A DNA stretch of 64,000 bases. Source: Rhodanobacteraceae bacterium (lineage in GTDB: Bacteria; Pseudomonadota; Gammaproteobacteria; Xanthomonadales; Xanthomonadaceae). How positions within the stretch are numbered: the stretch's first letter is position 1; every line of letters starts with the position of its first letter. The stretch is taken from NCBI GenBank assembly GCA_024233975.1, contig JACKOX010000005.1:62001-126000 (forward strand). Reading direction: 5' to 3'. The notes below the pieces were generated by a model. That model ran no database searches and was not told the DNA's origin. It was given only the letters and a program-made list of their open reading frames with translations. A program made the position numbers and the translations under genes. Shown piece after piece: positions 15,866 to 26,132 of this stretch.

Positions 15866-18800
15866 ATGAACAGGATTCGGGCGGGTGTTGTGGCATGGCT
15901 TTTACTGATGTTCGTCGGCTCGCAGGTCGCCAGCGCGGCGGCGACAGCCGAGCTCATCGGGTTCTCGCCGAGGGGCACGGTCAGGGACGTGCGTCAGGTC
16001 ACCGCGCGATTCTCGGTGTCGATGGTGGCGCTGGGCGATCCGCGCCTTCCAGATCCCTTCAACATCGACTGCCCGGCAAGCGGCAAGGGTCGATGGGCCG
16101 ATCCGACCAACTGGGTCTACGACTTTGATGAAGACCTGCCGGCAGGCCTGCGTTGCCGCTTCCGTTTGCGGGACGACCTGCGCACGGCCGACGGTCGCGC
16201 GGTAGCGCCGGCAGCAGTGGCCGAGTTCGATACCGGCGGACCGGCGATCAGGGCCTCGCTGCCGCGCGAAGGCAGCTACAGCGTCGATGAGCGCCAGGTG
16301 TTCATCCTCAAGCTGGATGCGCCGGCACTGGCCGATTCGATCACGGCGAACAGCTACTGCGCTGTGGATGGTCTGGCCGAGCAGATCCCGGTGGAGCTGG
16401 TCGTCGGCGATGAGCGCGAACACCTGTTGGCGGCGCGTCAGCAGATCGGGTTCGACCGCTTCTGGCTGCTGTGGAAGGACGGTGTGGTCGGCAGCGCACG
16501 GGTGCGCAACCCGCAATGGCAGGGTGACGAAGACGACCTGGTGGTGCTGCGCTGCCGTCGTACCCTGCCACCGGCAACCCGGGTGGAGCTGGTCTGGGGC
16601 AGCGGTGTCAGCACGTCCTCCGGCCTCAAGACCCGCCAGGAGCAGCGTCTGGCCTTTCGCGTGCGACCGGCGTTCACCGCCAGCGTGGCATGCAGTCGCA
16701 GCAATGCGCGTGGTGGCTGCCTGCCGATGCTGCCGATCACGGTGCGGTTCAGTGCACCGGTGCCGCGCGCGCAGGCGATGGCGCTTCGACTGCGCGCATC
16801 GGATGGGACGCTGTTCAGTCCCAAGTCCGAGCAGGAAGCGGCGGCCGTGGTCGAGCAGGTGATGTTCGAGCCGCCGTTCCCCAGTCGTTCCACGCTGGTG
16901 GCGTTAATGCCCGATGGCCTGCAGGACGACAGCGGACGAACGCTGGAGAATGCGGCGCGCTTTCCGCTCGACCTTCGCATCGACGCGTTCCCGCCGCTGG
17001 CCAAGTTCGCGGCCAAGTTCGGCATCCTAGAAGCCGGCGAGGGCGGCGTGCTGCCGGTGTCGCTGCGCAACCTCGATCCGCGCCCGGCAGGGGAGAAGCC
17101 GGCCGCGTCCAGTAGCGGTCAGGAACGTGCCGCTGTGCCCGCGCGCTCACTGAAGGTGGCGAACGATCCGACCTCGATCGCGGAGTGGCTGCGACGGGTC
17201 GACGTATCTGACCAGGGTCGTGGCGAATGGGTGGATGCGGAGCCATCCGAAGACGAATCCGAAGAGGGCAATGGTCGCGACCAGTGGCGCGAAGAAACCG
17301 GCAACCGCTCGGTCTTCACGGACGACGACCGGCCGAAGGCGTTCGAGATCAGTGCGCCAAGCGGTGCGATGCCGATGGAGGTCGTCGGCATTCCGCTGGA
17401 AGGGCGCGGTCTGCACGTGGTGGAGCTGGAGTCGCGGCTGCTGGGCGAGTCGCTGTTGGGTCGTCCGGAATCGCGCTTCGTGGCCAGCGCCGCGCTGGTC
17501 ACCAACCTGTCGGTGCACTTCAAGTGGGGTCGCGAGCGTTCGCTGGTGTGGGTCACCAGTCTCGATCAGGGCGAGCCGGTGGCCAATGCCGAGGTCGGTA
17601 TCGTCAGCTACTGCACCGGGCGCTCGTTGTGGCAGGGCCGCACCAACGCCGATGGCATTGCCAGCGTGGATGCGGAGTTGGGTTCGCCGCATGGCAGCAG
17701 CTATTGCCCCGAAGATGACGACAACCCGCCGCTGCTGATCAGCGCGACCACCGCCGATGACTTCAGCTTCAACCTCAGCAGCTGGGCCGACGGCATCGGG
17801 CCTTCGCAGTTCGGTCTGCCGCAGGGCGGACCCTGGGAGCTGATGCTGGTCCACAGCGTGCTGGACCGCGCGCTGTTCCGCGCCGGCGAAATCGTATCGA
17901 TGCAGCACTACCTGCGGCGTCACGACATGCAGGGCGTGCAGTTCGGCCTGATGCAGCCCGGGCCGCACAAGGTGGTGATCCGGCATGACGGCAGTGGGCA
18001 GGAGTTCAGCAGCACGGTGGATTTCCGCGCCGATGGTACCGCCGATCAACAGTGGCCGATTCCAGCGGACGCCAAGCTCGGCGAATACAGCATCACGATC
18101 GAAGACGAGGAGGGGCAGGCTCACTACAGCGGCAGTTTCCGGGTCGAGGAATACCGGCTGCCGTCGATGCGTGCCAGCGTGACGGGGCCCGCCGCGCCGC
18201 TGGTGCGCGCCAAACAGGCGGATCTGGATCTGCACGTGGCCTATCTGTCCGGCGGTGGCGCCTCGGGCATGGCGGTGAAGCTGCGCACGCTGGTCGAACA
18301 GCAGCCACAGCATTTCGCTGACTACGCTGACTACGAGTTTGGCGGTGAACCGGTGAAGGTTGGTCGATTCACCCAGGCCGACGGCGACGGTGATGAATCC
18401 GGTGACGATTCCGCGACGGGCGTGCAGAAAGCACAGGTCATGCCGGTCACGCTGGATGCGGCCGGCTCGGCCCGCGTCAGCGTTTCCGACCTGCCGGACC
18501 TGCGCTCGCCAGCACGACTGGTGGCAGAACTGGAGTACGCCGATGCCAACGGCGAAATTCTGACCACCAGTTCGCGCATCCGCCTGCTGCCGTCGGCGCT
18601 GAGCGTGGGCATCCGGCGAGAAGGCTGGGTGGCCAGTCCGGAGCAGGTCCGCTTCAAGGTCGTGGTGCTGGATCTGGACGGCAAGCCGAAGGCGAAACAG
18701 AAGGTCGACGTCGCGTTGTATTCAAGTGAAAGCTATAGCTACCGCAAGCGCATGATCGGCGGCTTCTATACCTACGACACCACCACTGAAACGCAGCGTC

Positions 18801-21754
18801 TGCCGGTGAGCTGCGAGGGCCGTACCGACAAGCAGGGGCTGTTGTCCTGCGAGGTCGCACCCGGCGTATCCGGGCAGGTGCTGATCCGCGCGGAGACGTC
18901 GGACAAGGACGGCAACAGCAGCGGCGCGACCAGTTCGGTATGGGTGGTTGGCGACGACGACTGGTGGTTCGGCGGTACGGCGGGTGATCGCATGGACCTG
19001 CTGCCCGAGCGCAAGGACTACGAGAGCGGTGAGCGCGCACGTCTGCAGGTGCGCGTGCCGTTCCGCAAGGCCACCGCCCTGGTGACGGTCGAGCGCGAAG
19101 GTGTGCTCAGCGGCTTCGTGACCCGGCTGCGCGGACGCAAGCCAGTGGTTGATGTGCCGATTGAGGATCGCCATGCACCGAATGTGTTTGTGTCGGTGCT
19201 GGCGGTGCGAGGACGGGTGCCGCGAGCGGAACCGAAGCGCGACGATGCCGACACCGAGATCACTGGCCTGGTCGATCTGCGCAAGCCGGCGTATCGGCTG
19301 GGCATGGCCGAAATCAAGGTCGGCTGGAAGCCGCATCGGCTCGATGTGAAGGTGCAGCCGGATCGCAGCGAATACCGCGTGCGCGACACGGCGCGGATAT
19401 CGCTGAAGGTGGCGCGCGCCGATGGCAGGCCGCTTCCACCGGACACCGAGTTGGCGCTGGCGGCGGTCGACGAGGCATTGCTGGAGCTGTCGCCCAATCC
19501 CAGCTGGAAGCTGCTCGACGCCATGATGGGCGAACGCGGTCTGGAGGTGTGGACATCGACCGCGCAGATGCAGGTGGTCGGCAAGCGTCACTATGGCCGC
19601 AAGGCAGTGCCACATGGCGGTGGTGGCGGTCGCGAGGGTGATCGAGCACGCGAGCAGTTCGACAGCCTGTTGCTGTGGAGCGCGCGGGTCAAGGTTGATG
19701 CCGACGGGCAGGCCAAGGTCGACGTGCCGCTCAACGATTCGCTGTCGTCGTTCCGCATCGTTGCCATCGCTCATGCCGAAGCCGGTCTGTTCGGCACCGG
19801 CAGCGCCAGCGTGGCGACCACGCAGGATCTGATTCTGGTGTCCGGATTGCCGCCGGTGGTGCGCGAAGGTGATCGGTTCGACGCGACCTTCACCGTGCGC
19901 AACACCACCCGCCAGCCGCTCGACGTGACGCTGGATGCGGCTGTAGAACCCGCGCCGGATGGGGAGGCGCTGGCCGCGCAGTCGCTGCGCATTGGCGCCG
20001 GCGAGGCACGCGACGTGCGCTGGTCGGTGACGGTGCCGGTCGACCATCCCGCGCTGAAGTGGGACGTGCGCGTGCAGGGGACTGATCCCGAAGCCCGCGA
20101 CCGCATGAAGATCGAGCAAAAAGTGATTCCGGCCTTTCCGGTCCGCACCTACCAGGCCACCATCACCCAGCTCACGCAGCCATGGTCGATGCCAGCGGCA
20201 CTTCCGGCCGGCGCGATTGCCGGTCGCGGCGGGCTGGAGGTGATGCTGCAGGACAAGCTCGGCGGCAGCCTCGACGGTGTTCGCGAATACATGCAGTGGT
20301 ATCCCTACGTCTGCCTCGAGCAGAACCTGTCGCGCGCGGTGGCGCTTCGCGACCGCTCGATGTGGGATGCATGGATGGCGCGGCTGCCCGTCTACATGGA
20401 CGGCGATGGCCTGTTGCGTTACTTCCCGACCGATCGTCTGCAGGGGGACGACACGCTCACCGCCTACGTGATGGCCATTGCCGATGAGGCGGGCTGGCCG
20501 TTGGGTGAGTCGAATCAGCAAAAGCTGAGCACAGCGCTGAAAAGGTTCGTGGCCGGCAAGCTACGGCGTGATTCGGCGCTGGCGACCGCCGATCTCGGCA
20601 TCCGCAAGCTGGCCGCCATCAATGCACTGTCGCGTTACGGCGATGCGAAGCCCGGCATGCTCGACAGCCTGCGGATCGAACCCAACCTGTGGCCGACATC
20701 GGCACTGATCGACTGGGCCGGCATTTTGAAACGCGTGCCGAAGATCGACAACGCCGCAGCACAGCGAAAGACGGCACTCGGCCTGCTGCGCGCGCGGCTC
20801 AACTTCCAGGGCACAGTGATGGGTTTCTCCACCGAGCGCAGCGATGGCCTGTGGTGGTTGATGGTGTCCGGCGATTCCAATGCCAACCGCATGCTGCTGA
20901 CCGTGATGAACGAGGCGGACTGGGAACAGGACATTCCGCGACTGGTTCGCGGCAGCCTGTTCCGCCAGCATTTCGGGCACTGGAACACCACGGTGGCGAA
21001 CGCCTGGGGCGTGATGGCGATGGAGAAATTCTCCGCTGCGTTCGAATCAACGCCGGTGACCGGTGAAACCGTGATTGACTACGGCGATCAGTCGCGCACG
21101 CAGAACTGGGACGACGATGCCAACGAAGTGCAGGCGGACGCAAAGGATTGGACCGAGCGCAACGAGGTCGACCTGCCGACCGAGGGCGTCCAGCTGCCAT
21201 GGCAACCCGGTGAACAGATGCTCAGCATCACCCATCAGGGCGAAGGCCGTCCGTGGGCAATGGTCCGTGCGACCGCCGCACTGCCGCTGGAGCAGCCCCT
21301 GTTCACCGGCTTTTCGATCAAGCGCAGCGTGACCGCCGTCGAACAGCAGCAGGTCGGGCGTTGGACCCGTGGCGACGTGGTTCGGATTCGACTGGAGCTG
21401 GATGCGCAGTCCGACATGAGCTGGGTCGTGGTCGACGATCCGGTGCCGGCCGGCTCGACGATCCTCGGCGGCGGCCTGGGTGGTCGTGGCTCGCTACTGG
21501 CCGCTGACGATAGCAGCGAGGGCTGGGCCTGGCTGGCCTATGAAGAGCGCCGCTTCGATGCCTACCGCGCCTACTATCGGTTTGTGCCAAAAGGAAAATG
21601 GAGCGTCGAGTACAGCGTTCGCCTGAACAATCCGGGCGAGTTCCTGCTGCCAGCGACGCGGGTCGAAGCGCTGTATGCGCCGGAGATGTTCGGTGAGCTG
21701 CCGAATCCGCTGTTCACGGTCGACGCCAGTCCGACCTCGGCGGCCGCGCAATGA
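15866..21754 (+). CDS. Bacterial alpha-2-macroglobulin with thioester (MG2 family)
   Basis: Very large periplasmic protease trap of 1962 residues. ATG at 15866 begins a signal peptide (MNRIRAGVVAWLLLMFVGSQ then VASA); the longer frame from 15710 would bury it. No lipobox cysteine is visible, unlike lipoprotein members such as E. coli YfhM. Successive beta-sandwich (MG) domains fill the N-terminal half. An acidic stretch near 460-500 is unlike the surrounding domains. The thioester motif C1483-L-E-Q1486 lies in YPYVCLEQN inside the helical complement-like domain, so covalent trapping is possible. It overlaps pbpC by four bases, the usual partner; the pair is thought to guard or repair the wall after protease attack. 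Confidence 0.92.
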   Translation: MNRIRAGVVAWLLLMFVGSQVASAAATAELIGFSPRGTVRDVRQVTARFSVSMVALGDPRLPDPFNIDCPASGKGRWADPTNWVYDFDEDLPAGLRCRFRLRDDLRTADGRAVAPAAVAEFDTGGPAIRASLPREGSYSVDERQVFILKLDAPALADSITANSYCAVDGLAEQIPVELVVGDEREHLLAARQQIGFDRFWLLWKDGVVGSARVRNPQWQGDEDDLVVLRCRRTLPPATRVELVWGSGVSTSSGLKTRQEQRLAFRVRPAFTASVACSRSNARGGCLPMLPITVRFSAPVPRAQAMALRLRASDGTLFSPKSEQEAAAVVEQVMFEPPFPSRSTLVALMPDGLQDDSGRTLENAARFPLDLRIDAFPPLAKFAAKFGILEAGEGGVLPVSLRNLDPRPAGEKPAASSSGQERAAVPARSLKVANDPTSIAEWLRRVDVSDQGRGEWVDAEPSEDESEEGNGRDQWREETGNRSVFTDDDRPKAFEISAPSGAMPMEVVGIPLEGRGLHVVELESRLLGESLLGRPESRFVASAALVTNLSVHFKWGRERSLVWVTSLDQGEPVANAEVGIVSYCTGRSLWQGRTNADGIASVDAELGSPHGSSYCPEDDDNPPLLISATTADDFSFNLSSWADGIGPSQFGLPQGGPWELMLVHSVLDRALFRAGEIVSMQHYLRRHDMQGVQFGLMQPGPHKVVIRHDGSGQEFSSTVDFRADGTADQQWPIPADAKLGEYSITIEDEEGQAHYSGSFRVEEYRLPSMRASVTGPAAPLVRAKQADLDLHVAYLSGGGASGMAVKLRTLVEQQPQHFADYADYEFGGEPVKVGRFTQADGDGDESGDDSATGVQKAQVMPVTLDAAGSARVSVSDLPDLRSPARLVAELEYADANGEILTTSSRIRLLPSALSVGIRREGWVASPEQVRFKVVVLDLDGKPKAKQKVDVALYSSESYSYRKRMIGGFYTYDTTTETQRLPVSCEGRTDKQGLLSCEVAPGVSGQVLIRAETSDKDGNSSGATSSVWVVGDDDWWFGGTAGDRMDLLPERKDYESGERARLQVRVPFRKATALVTVEREGVLSGFVTRLRGRKPVVDVPIEDRHAPNVFVSVLAVRGRVPRAEPKRDDADTEITGLVDLRKPAYRLGMAEIKVGWKPHRLDVKVQPDRSEYRVRDTARISLKVARADGRPLPPDTELALAAVDEALLELSPNPSWKLLDAMMGERGLEVWTSTAQMQVVGKRHYGRKAVPHGGGGGREGDRAREQFDSLLLWSARVKVDADGQAKVDVPLNDSLSSFRIVAIAHAEAGLFGTGSASVATTQDLILVSGLPPVVREGDRFDATFTVRNTTRQPLDVTLDAAVEPAPDGEALAAQSLRIGAGEARDVRWSVTVPVDHPALKWDVRVQGTDPEARDRMKIEQKVIPAFPVRTYQATITQLTQPWSMPAALPAGAIAGRGGLEVMLQDKLGGSLDGVREYMQWYPYVCLEQNLSRAVALRDRSMWDAWMARLPVYMDGDGLLRYFPTDRLQGDDTLTAYVMAIADEAGWPLGESNQQKLSTALKRFVAGKLRRDSALATADLGIRKLAAINALSRYGDAKPGMLDSLRIEPNLWPTSALIDWAGILKRVPKIDNAAAQRKTALGLLRARLNFQGTVMGFSTERSDGLWWLMVSGDSNANRMLLTVMNEADWEQDIPRLVRGSLFRQHFGHWNTTVANAWGVMAMEKFSAAFESTPVTGETVIDYGDQSRTQNWDDDANEVQADAKDWTERNEVDLPTEGVQLPWQPGEQMLSITHQGEGRPWAMVRATAALPLEQPLFTGFSIKRSVTAVEQQQVGRWTRGDVVRIRLELDAQSDMSWVVVDDPVPAGSTILGGGLGGRGSLLAADDSSEGWAWLAYEERRFDAYRAYYRFVPKGKWSVEYSVRLNNPGEFLLPATRVEALYAPEMFGELPNPLFTVDASPTSAAAQ

Positions 21755-23898
21755 TCCAACGCCGTCGCCGCGCGCTGGTTGCTCTGGCCTCGCTGCCGGC
21801 ACTGGCGGTGCTGCTGTTTGCGCTGTGGCTGCGTTGGCCCCAGTCGGTGCCGACGTTCGACCAGGTACGCGACGCCTACCAGCCGTCCGAGGCGTTCCTG
21901 CTGGATCGCCATGGCCGTGTGCTGGACAGCGAACGGATCAATTTCGGTGTGCGTCGGTTCGCCTGGGTGCCGCTGGCGGACGTTTCTCCCGCGCTGGTGG
22001 ACGCGGTGATTGCCGGTGAGGATCGACGCTTCTTACAGCACGGTGGTGTCGACGTTCGCGCCGTGCTGGCCGCGCTGCGTGACGGCGTGTTGCGCCAGCG
22101 CTGGCGTGGCGCCAGCACCATCAGCATGCAGCTGGCCTGGCTGCTGCATCGCCAGCGCGATGGCGATGCGCCGGCAAATCGACGACGCTCCTGGCGCGAC
22201 AAGCTGGAACAGGTGCGGATGGCCTGGTCGCTCGAGGCAAGCTGGAGCAAGTCGCAGATCTTCGAGGCATATCTGAACCTGCTGTCCTACCGCGGCGAAT
22301 GGCAGGGCATTGGTGCGGCGTCGTTCGCGCTTGCTGGCAAGGCGCCCTCCGGACTGACCACCGATGAAAGTGAGGTGCTGGCAGCGCTGCTCCCGGCACC
22401 TTCATCGGGCGCTGATCGGGTGGCGCGGCGCGCCTGCGCGCGTGCACAGCTTCGCGATGCGCAGGCTTCCTGCGTGGCCATTGAGCAGGCCGCGGAACGG
22501 CTGCTGAGCGGACCTCGTGAGTCGCGAACATCGGTGCGACTGGCGCCACATCTGGCCCGGTCGCTGCTGCGCGTGCCCGGTGAGCGCCTGCAGACCACCC
22601 TGGATCGTGATCTGCAGCGACTGACCCTCGATCGCCTGCGCCTTCATCTTGCCGGTCTGGCTGATCGAAACGTGCGCGATGGTGCGGCGCTGATCATCGA
22701 CAACCAAAGCGGCGAGGTGCTTGCCTACGTCGCTTCCGGCGGACCGAACTCTCGCGCCGCCGCGGTCGATGGCATTCGCGCGCATCGTCAGGCCGGCTCC
22801 ACGCTGAAGCCGTTCCTCTACGAACTGGCAATCGAGCAGGGCTATTTGACCGCCGCCTCGCTGCTGGACGATTCTCCCATCAGCCTGGATACCGCCAGCG
22901 GCGCCTATCTGCCGCAGAACTATGATCGCGACTTCAAGGGTCTGGTCAGTGCGCGTACCGCGCTGGCGAGTTCGCTGAATATTCCTGCCGTGCGGACGCT
23001 GGTGCTGACCGGCGTGGAATCCTTTCGTGATCGTCTGGTGGCGCTGGGCTATGACGGCATCACCGAGGACGGCGCGTTTTACGGCTACTCACTGGCGCTG
23101 GGATCGGCGGAGGTGAGCCTGTGGGAGCAGGCGCAGGCCTTCCGAACGCTGGCTAGGGGCGGCCTGTGGTCGCCGCTGCGCGTATTGCCTCTGGAACCCG
23201 CCGAAGCCTTGGTTGACAGTCGACGCGTGCTATCCGAAGACGCCGCGTTCGTGGTCGGCGACATGCTCAGCGACCGCGCCGCACGAGTTCTGACCTTCGG
23301 TCTCGGCAGCCACCTCAACACGCCGTTCTGGAGCGCGGTCAAGACCGGCACCAGCAAGGACATGCGCGACAACTGGTGCATCGGCTTCTCGGATCGCTAC
23401 ACCGTCGCCGTGTGGGTCGGCAACTTCGAGGGCGATGCCATGCAGGGCGTCAGCGGCGTGACCGGTGCTGGCCCGGTCTGGAACGATCTCATGTCGGCAC
23501 TGCATGCGACGCTGCCGTCGAAGGCGCCGACGCCGCCGGCTGGCGTGGCGCAGCAATCGGTCAGTTTCGCCAATGCATTGGAGCCGCCGCGCAACGAATG
23601 GTTCTTGAATGGCACCGGCATGCAGCGCATGACACCCGTGGCGCATCGTGAGCCGCGTATCGACAGTCCTCCGAATGGACTGATCATCGCGCTGGACCCG
23701 GATATTCCCGAACGCCTGCAGCGGGTGCGGATCAGCGCCAGCGACGGTAATGATCAGCTGCGTCTCAAGCTCAACGGCAATCTGCTCGGATCGGCCGCCA
23801 CCGAAACCTTGTGGCGCCCAATTCGCGGCAGCCACCAGCTGGAACTGCAGGATCCGCAGGGAAAGGTACTCGACCGCGTGCTGTTCACGGTGCGCTAG
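21751..23898 (+). CDS. pbpC: Penicillin-binding protein 1C
   Basis: Bifunctional murein synthase of 715 residues, anchored by one N-terminal helix. The glycosyltransferase domain contains AGEDRRFLQHGG with catalytic Glu90 and the GASTISMQLAW stretch. The transpeptidase domain has S350-T-L-K353, S408-L-N410 and K531-T-G-T. The last 90 residues look like the PBP1C C-terminal domain (PPNGLIIALDPDIPERLQRV). The start ATG overlaps the macroglobulin stop (ATGA), the conserved arrangement of this pair. The 1C type is distinguished from 1A/1B by this neighbour and the C-terminal domain. Confidence 0.95.
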   Translation: MIQRRRRALVALASLPALAVLLFALWLRWPQSVPTFDQVRDAYQPSEAFLLDRHGRVLDSERINFGVRRFAWVPLADVSPALVDAVIAGEDRRFLQHGGVDVRAVLAALRDGVLRQRWRGASTISMQLAWLLHRQRDGDAPANRRRSWRDKLEQVRMAWSLEASWSKSQIFEAYLNLLSYRGEWQGIGAASFALAGKAPSGLTTDESEVLAALLPAPSSGADRVARRACARAQLRDAQASCVAIEQAAERLLSGPRESRTSVRLAPHLARSLLRVPGERLQTTLDRDLQRLTLDRLRLHLAGLADRNVRDGAALIIDNQSGEVLAYVASGGPNSRAAAVDGIRAHRQAGSTLKPFLYELAIEQGYLTAASLLDDSPISLDTASGAYLPQNYDRDFKGLVSARTALASSLNIPAVRTLVLTGVESFRDRLVALGYDGITEDGAFYGYSLALGSAEVSLWEQAQAFRTLARGGLWSPLRVLPLEPAEALVDSRRVLSEDAAFVVGDMLSDRAARVLTFGLGSHLNTPFWSAVKTGTSKDMRDNWCIGFSDRYTVAVWVGNFEGDAMQGVSGVTGAGPVWNDLMSALHATLPSKAPTPPAGVAQQSVSFANALEPPRNEWFLNGTGMQRMTPVAHREPRIDSPPNGLIIALDPDIPERLQRVRISASDGNDQLRLKLNGNLLGSAATETLWRPIRGSHQLELQDPQGKVLDRVLFTVR

Positions 23899-24150
23899 CA
23901 TCGCGTTTCGAGGTTGAATCCACTTGGGGACATAGCCTCAGACATCGCCGGCCGCGTTTCTCTTGCTGGGGTTCGTGGCTGTCTATCTGAACGTCTCGAA
24001 CCGTTACAAGGTCGGTTGGGAGGTGCCTCATGTCGCGACAGCGGGATTGCAAGGTGAAATGGCTGTCTGAGACCGTCGGTTTGCCGCGCCGGATCGACGG
24101 TGTTGTCGAGCGGCATTCAGCCGAACGCCCAATCGATGGTGTCTTGCTCG

Positions 24151-25359
24151 ATGGCGTCTGATCCGCAATCGATGACGCGAACAAGGATCCCGCCCGCCAT
24201 CTGGGTGCTGGGCTTCGTCAGCCTGTTGATGGACGTCTCGTCGGAGATGATCCACAGCCTGTTGCCGTTGTTCCTGGTGGGCTCGCTGGGTGCGAGCGCG
24301 TTGATGGTCGGGCTGATCGAAGGCCTGGCCGAATCGACGGCGTTGATCGTCAAGGTGTTCTCGGGCGCGCTCAGCGATTACCTCGGTCGGCGCAAGGGGC
24401 TTGCGCTGTTCGGCTATGGACTGGCGGCACTGACCAAACCGCTGTTCGCGATCGCGCCGACGACCGGCATCGTGCTGACGGCGCGGTTGCTGGATCGTGT
24501 CGGCAAGGGGGTGCGTGGTGCGCCACGCGATGCATTGATCGCCGACATCGCGCCCGCGAACGTGCGCGGCGCGGCGTTCGGGTTGCGGCAGTCGCTGGAT
24601 ACGGTGGGTGCTTTCGTGGGTCCGTTGCTGGCGGTCGGGCTGATGCTGCTCTGGGCCAATGATTTCCGCGCCGTGTTCTGGGTGTCCGTCATTCCCGGAT
24701 TGCTGGCAGTGTCGCTGCTGCTGTTTGGCGTGCGTGAGCCGGAGCAGCATGTCGGCGAAAGGCGTGCCAATCCAATTCGGCGCGAGAACCTGAAGCGACT
24801 GAATCCAGCGTACTGGTGGGTCGTTGCTGTTGGTGCAGCGTTTGCGCTGGCGCGCTTCAGCGAGGCATTCCTGGTGCTGCGAGCCCAGCAGGGTGGCGTT
24901 GCCGTGGCACTGGTGCCGCTGGTGATGGTGGCCATGAACGTGGTCTACGCGGCGTCGGCGTATCCGTTCGGGCGTTTGTCGGATCGCATCAACCGGAAGT
25001 CGTTGCTGGCCTGGGGCCTGCTGGTGCTGGTCGCCGCTGATCTGGTTCTGGCGATGGGCAATTACTGGACGACCGTTCTCGCAGGCGTCGCGCTGTGGGG
25101 CATCCACATGGGCATGACGCAGGGCCTGCTGGCGACGCTGGTGGCGGACACGGCGCCGGCCGACCTGCGCGGCACGGCGTTCGGCGTGTTCAACCTGGTC
25201 AGTGGCATCGCGCTGCTGCTTGCCAGCGCGATGGCGGGACTGCTCTGGGATCAGTTCGGCGCGGCGGCGACCTTCCATGCCGGCGCGGCGTTTTCGGTGA
25301 TCGCGCTCATCGGCCTGCTCGCCAGGCGACAGGGCAGGGGCCGCGTCGCGCGAAGGTGA
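24151..25359 (+). CDS. Major facilitator superfamily transporter
   Basis: About 402 residues with 11-12 hydrophobic helices. It belongs to an MFS group with an LMDVSSEMIHSLLPLFL first helix, the loop motif SDYLGRRKGLALFGYGLAAL and LLDRVGKGVRGAPRDALIAD. The substrate cannot be read from sequence. Start choice is uncertain: ATG 24136, 24151 and 24172 are all in frame and none has a strong ribosome site. The 250 bases upstream (23899-24150) show no gene or clear promoter. It is convergent with yaeQ, eight bases away, and has no obvious functional partner. Confidence 0.88.
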   Translation: MASDPQSMTRTRIPPAIWVLGFVSLLMDVSSEMIHSLLPLFLVGSLGASALMVGLIEGLAESTALIVKVFSGALSDYLGRRKGLALFGYGLAALTKPLFAIAPTTGIVLTARLLDRVGKGVRGAPRDALIADIAPANVRGAAFGLRQSLDTVGAFVGPLLAVGLMLLWANDFRAVFWVSVIPGLLAVSLLLFGVREPEQHVGERRANPIRRENLKRLNPAYWWVVAVGAAFALARFSEAFLVLRAQQGGVAVALVPLVMVAMNVVYAASAYPFGRLSDRINRKSLLAWGLLVLVAADLVLAMGNYWTTVLAGVALWGIHMGMTQGLLATLVADTAPADLRGTAFGVFNLVSGIALLLASAMAGLLWDQFGAAATFHAGAAFSVIALIGLLARRQGRGRVARR

Positions 25360-25367
25360 TCGGGAGG

Positions 25368-25910
25368 TCAGGCGTCCTTGAGATGAACCGGTGTGAGCGT
25401 CACGCTGGCGACATCGCCAATGAGCTGGACTTCGCCATCCTGGATCAGGCACTGCAGCTGCACGTTGCGTGCATACAGTCCGGGCAGGGCCTCGACGGCA
25501 TCGGCGGGGATTTCCAGCACGGACAGGTTTGCGTGGCGCGCCAGCTGTCCGCCGTTCTTCTCCCACCAGATCGAAAAGGCGCGGCCGCCATAGCCGATCA
25601 CGATCACTTCACGAGCACGGCCGCAGGCTTTTCGGATTCGGGATTCGTCGGGTTGTCCGAGATCGATCCACTGTTCGATCTCGCCATCCAGCGAGGTTCG
25701 CCACAGGTCCGGTTCGTCGCCGCTGCTGACGCCACGCCCGAAGGTAAGTCGTTCGTCGGCGAACAGAGCGAAGGCAAGTAGCCGAACCATCAGGCGCAGG
25801 TCGGTTTCCGAGGGGTGCTGCGCCAACGTGAGGTCGTGGCTGGCGTAATAGTGCCGGTCCATGTCGCTGACCTGCAGTCCGGCCTTGATGACTGTGGCTT
25901 TGAGGGCCAT
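25368..25910 (-). CDS. yaeQ: YaeQ family protein
   Basis: A 180-residue cytoplasmic protein matching the YaeQ family from its first residues: MALKATVIKAGLQVSDMDRH, then ASHDLTLAQHPSETDLRLMV. The fold is related to PD-(D/E)XK nucleases. Candidate active-site residues sit in the DEPDLW and EQWIDLGQPDESRIRKA regions. In enterobacteria the family was linked to suppression of an rfaH transcription-elongation defect, but its biochemical role is unsettled. The ATG at 25910 is used; the frame extends upstream without homology. Confidence 0.92.
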   Translation of the reverse strand: MALKATVIKAGLQVSDMDRHYYASHDLTLAQHPSETDLRLMVRLLAFALFADERLTFGRGVSSGDEPDLWRTSLDGEIEQWIDLGQPDESRIRKACGRAREVIVIGYGGRAFSIWWEKNGGQLARHANLSVLEIPADAVEALPGLYARNVQLQCLIQDGEVQLIGDVASVTLTPVHLKDA

Positions 25911-26132
25911 CGCTTTTTCCATGCTCGTCGAGGGAGCCGAGTGTAAGCGAGCATCGCGTCGCACGGCCGGGTTCAATGGCGAGCGACTTTGCGCGGGATC
26001 AAATCAGCCGGTATCCCCATGCGGCACAGTGGCATGGCGTCATCGCCGAATGCCTCGGTAAGATGAGGCGGATTGCGGAGCTTGCTTCATCGTGGCGCCT
26101 CGTGGCGCTGGACATTCCGTCGCGGAGATCGG

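Noticed and set aside
23899..24150. Small gene between pbpC and the MFS transporter (frames at 23885-24184 and 23895-24116, minus strand)
   Set aside because: No start site signals, no domain motifs and composition like antisense frames elsewhere; the region looks non-coding.
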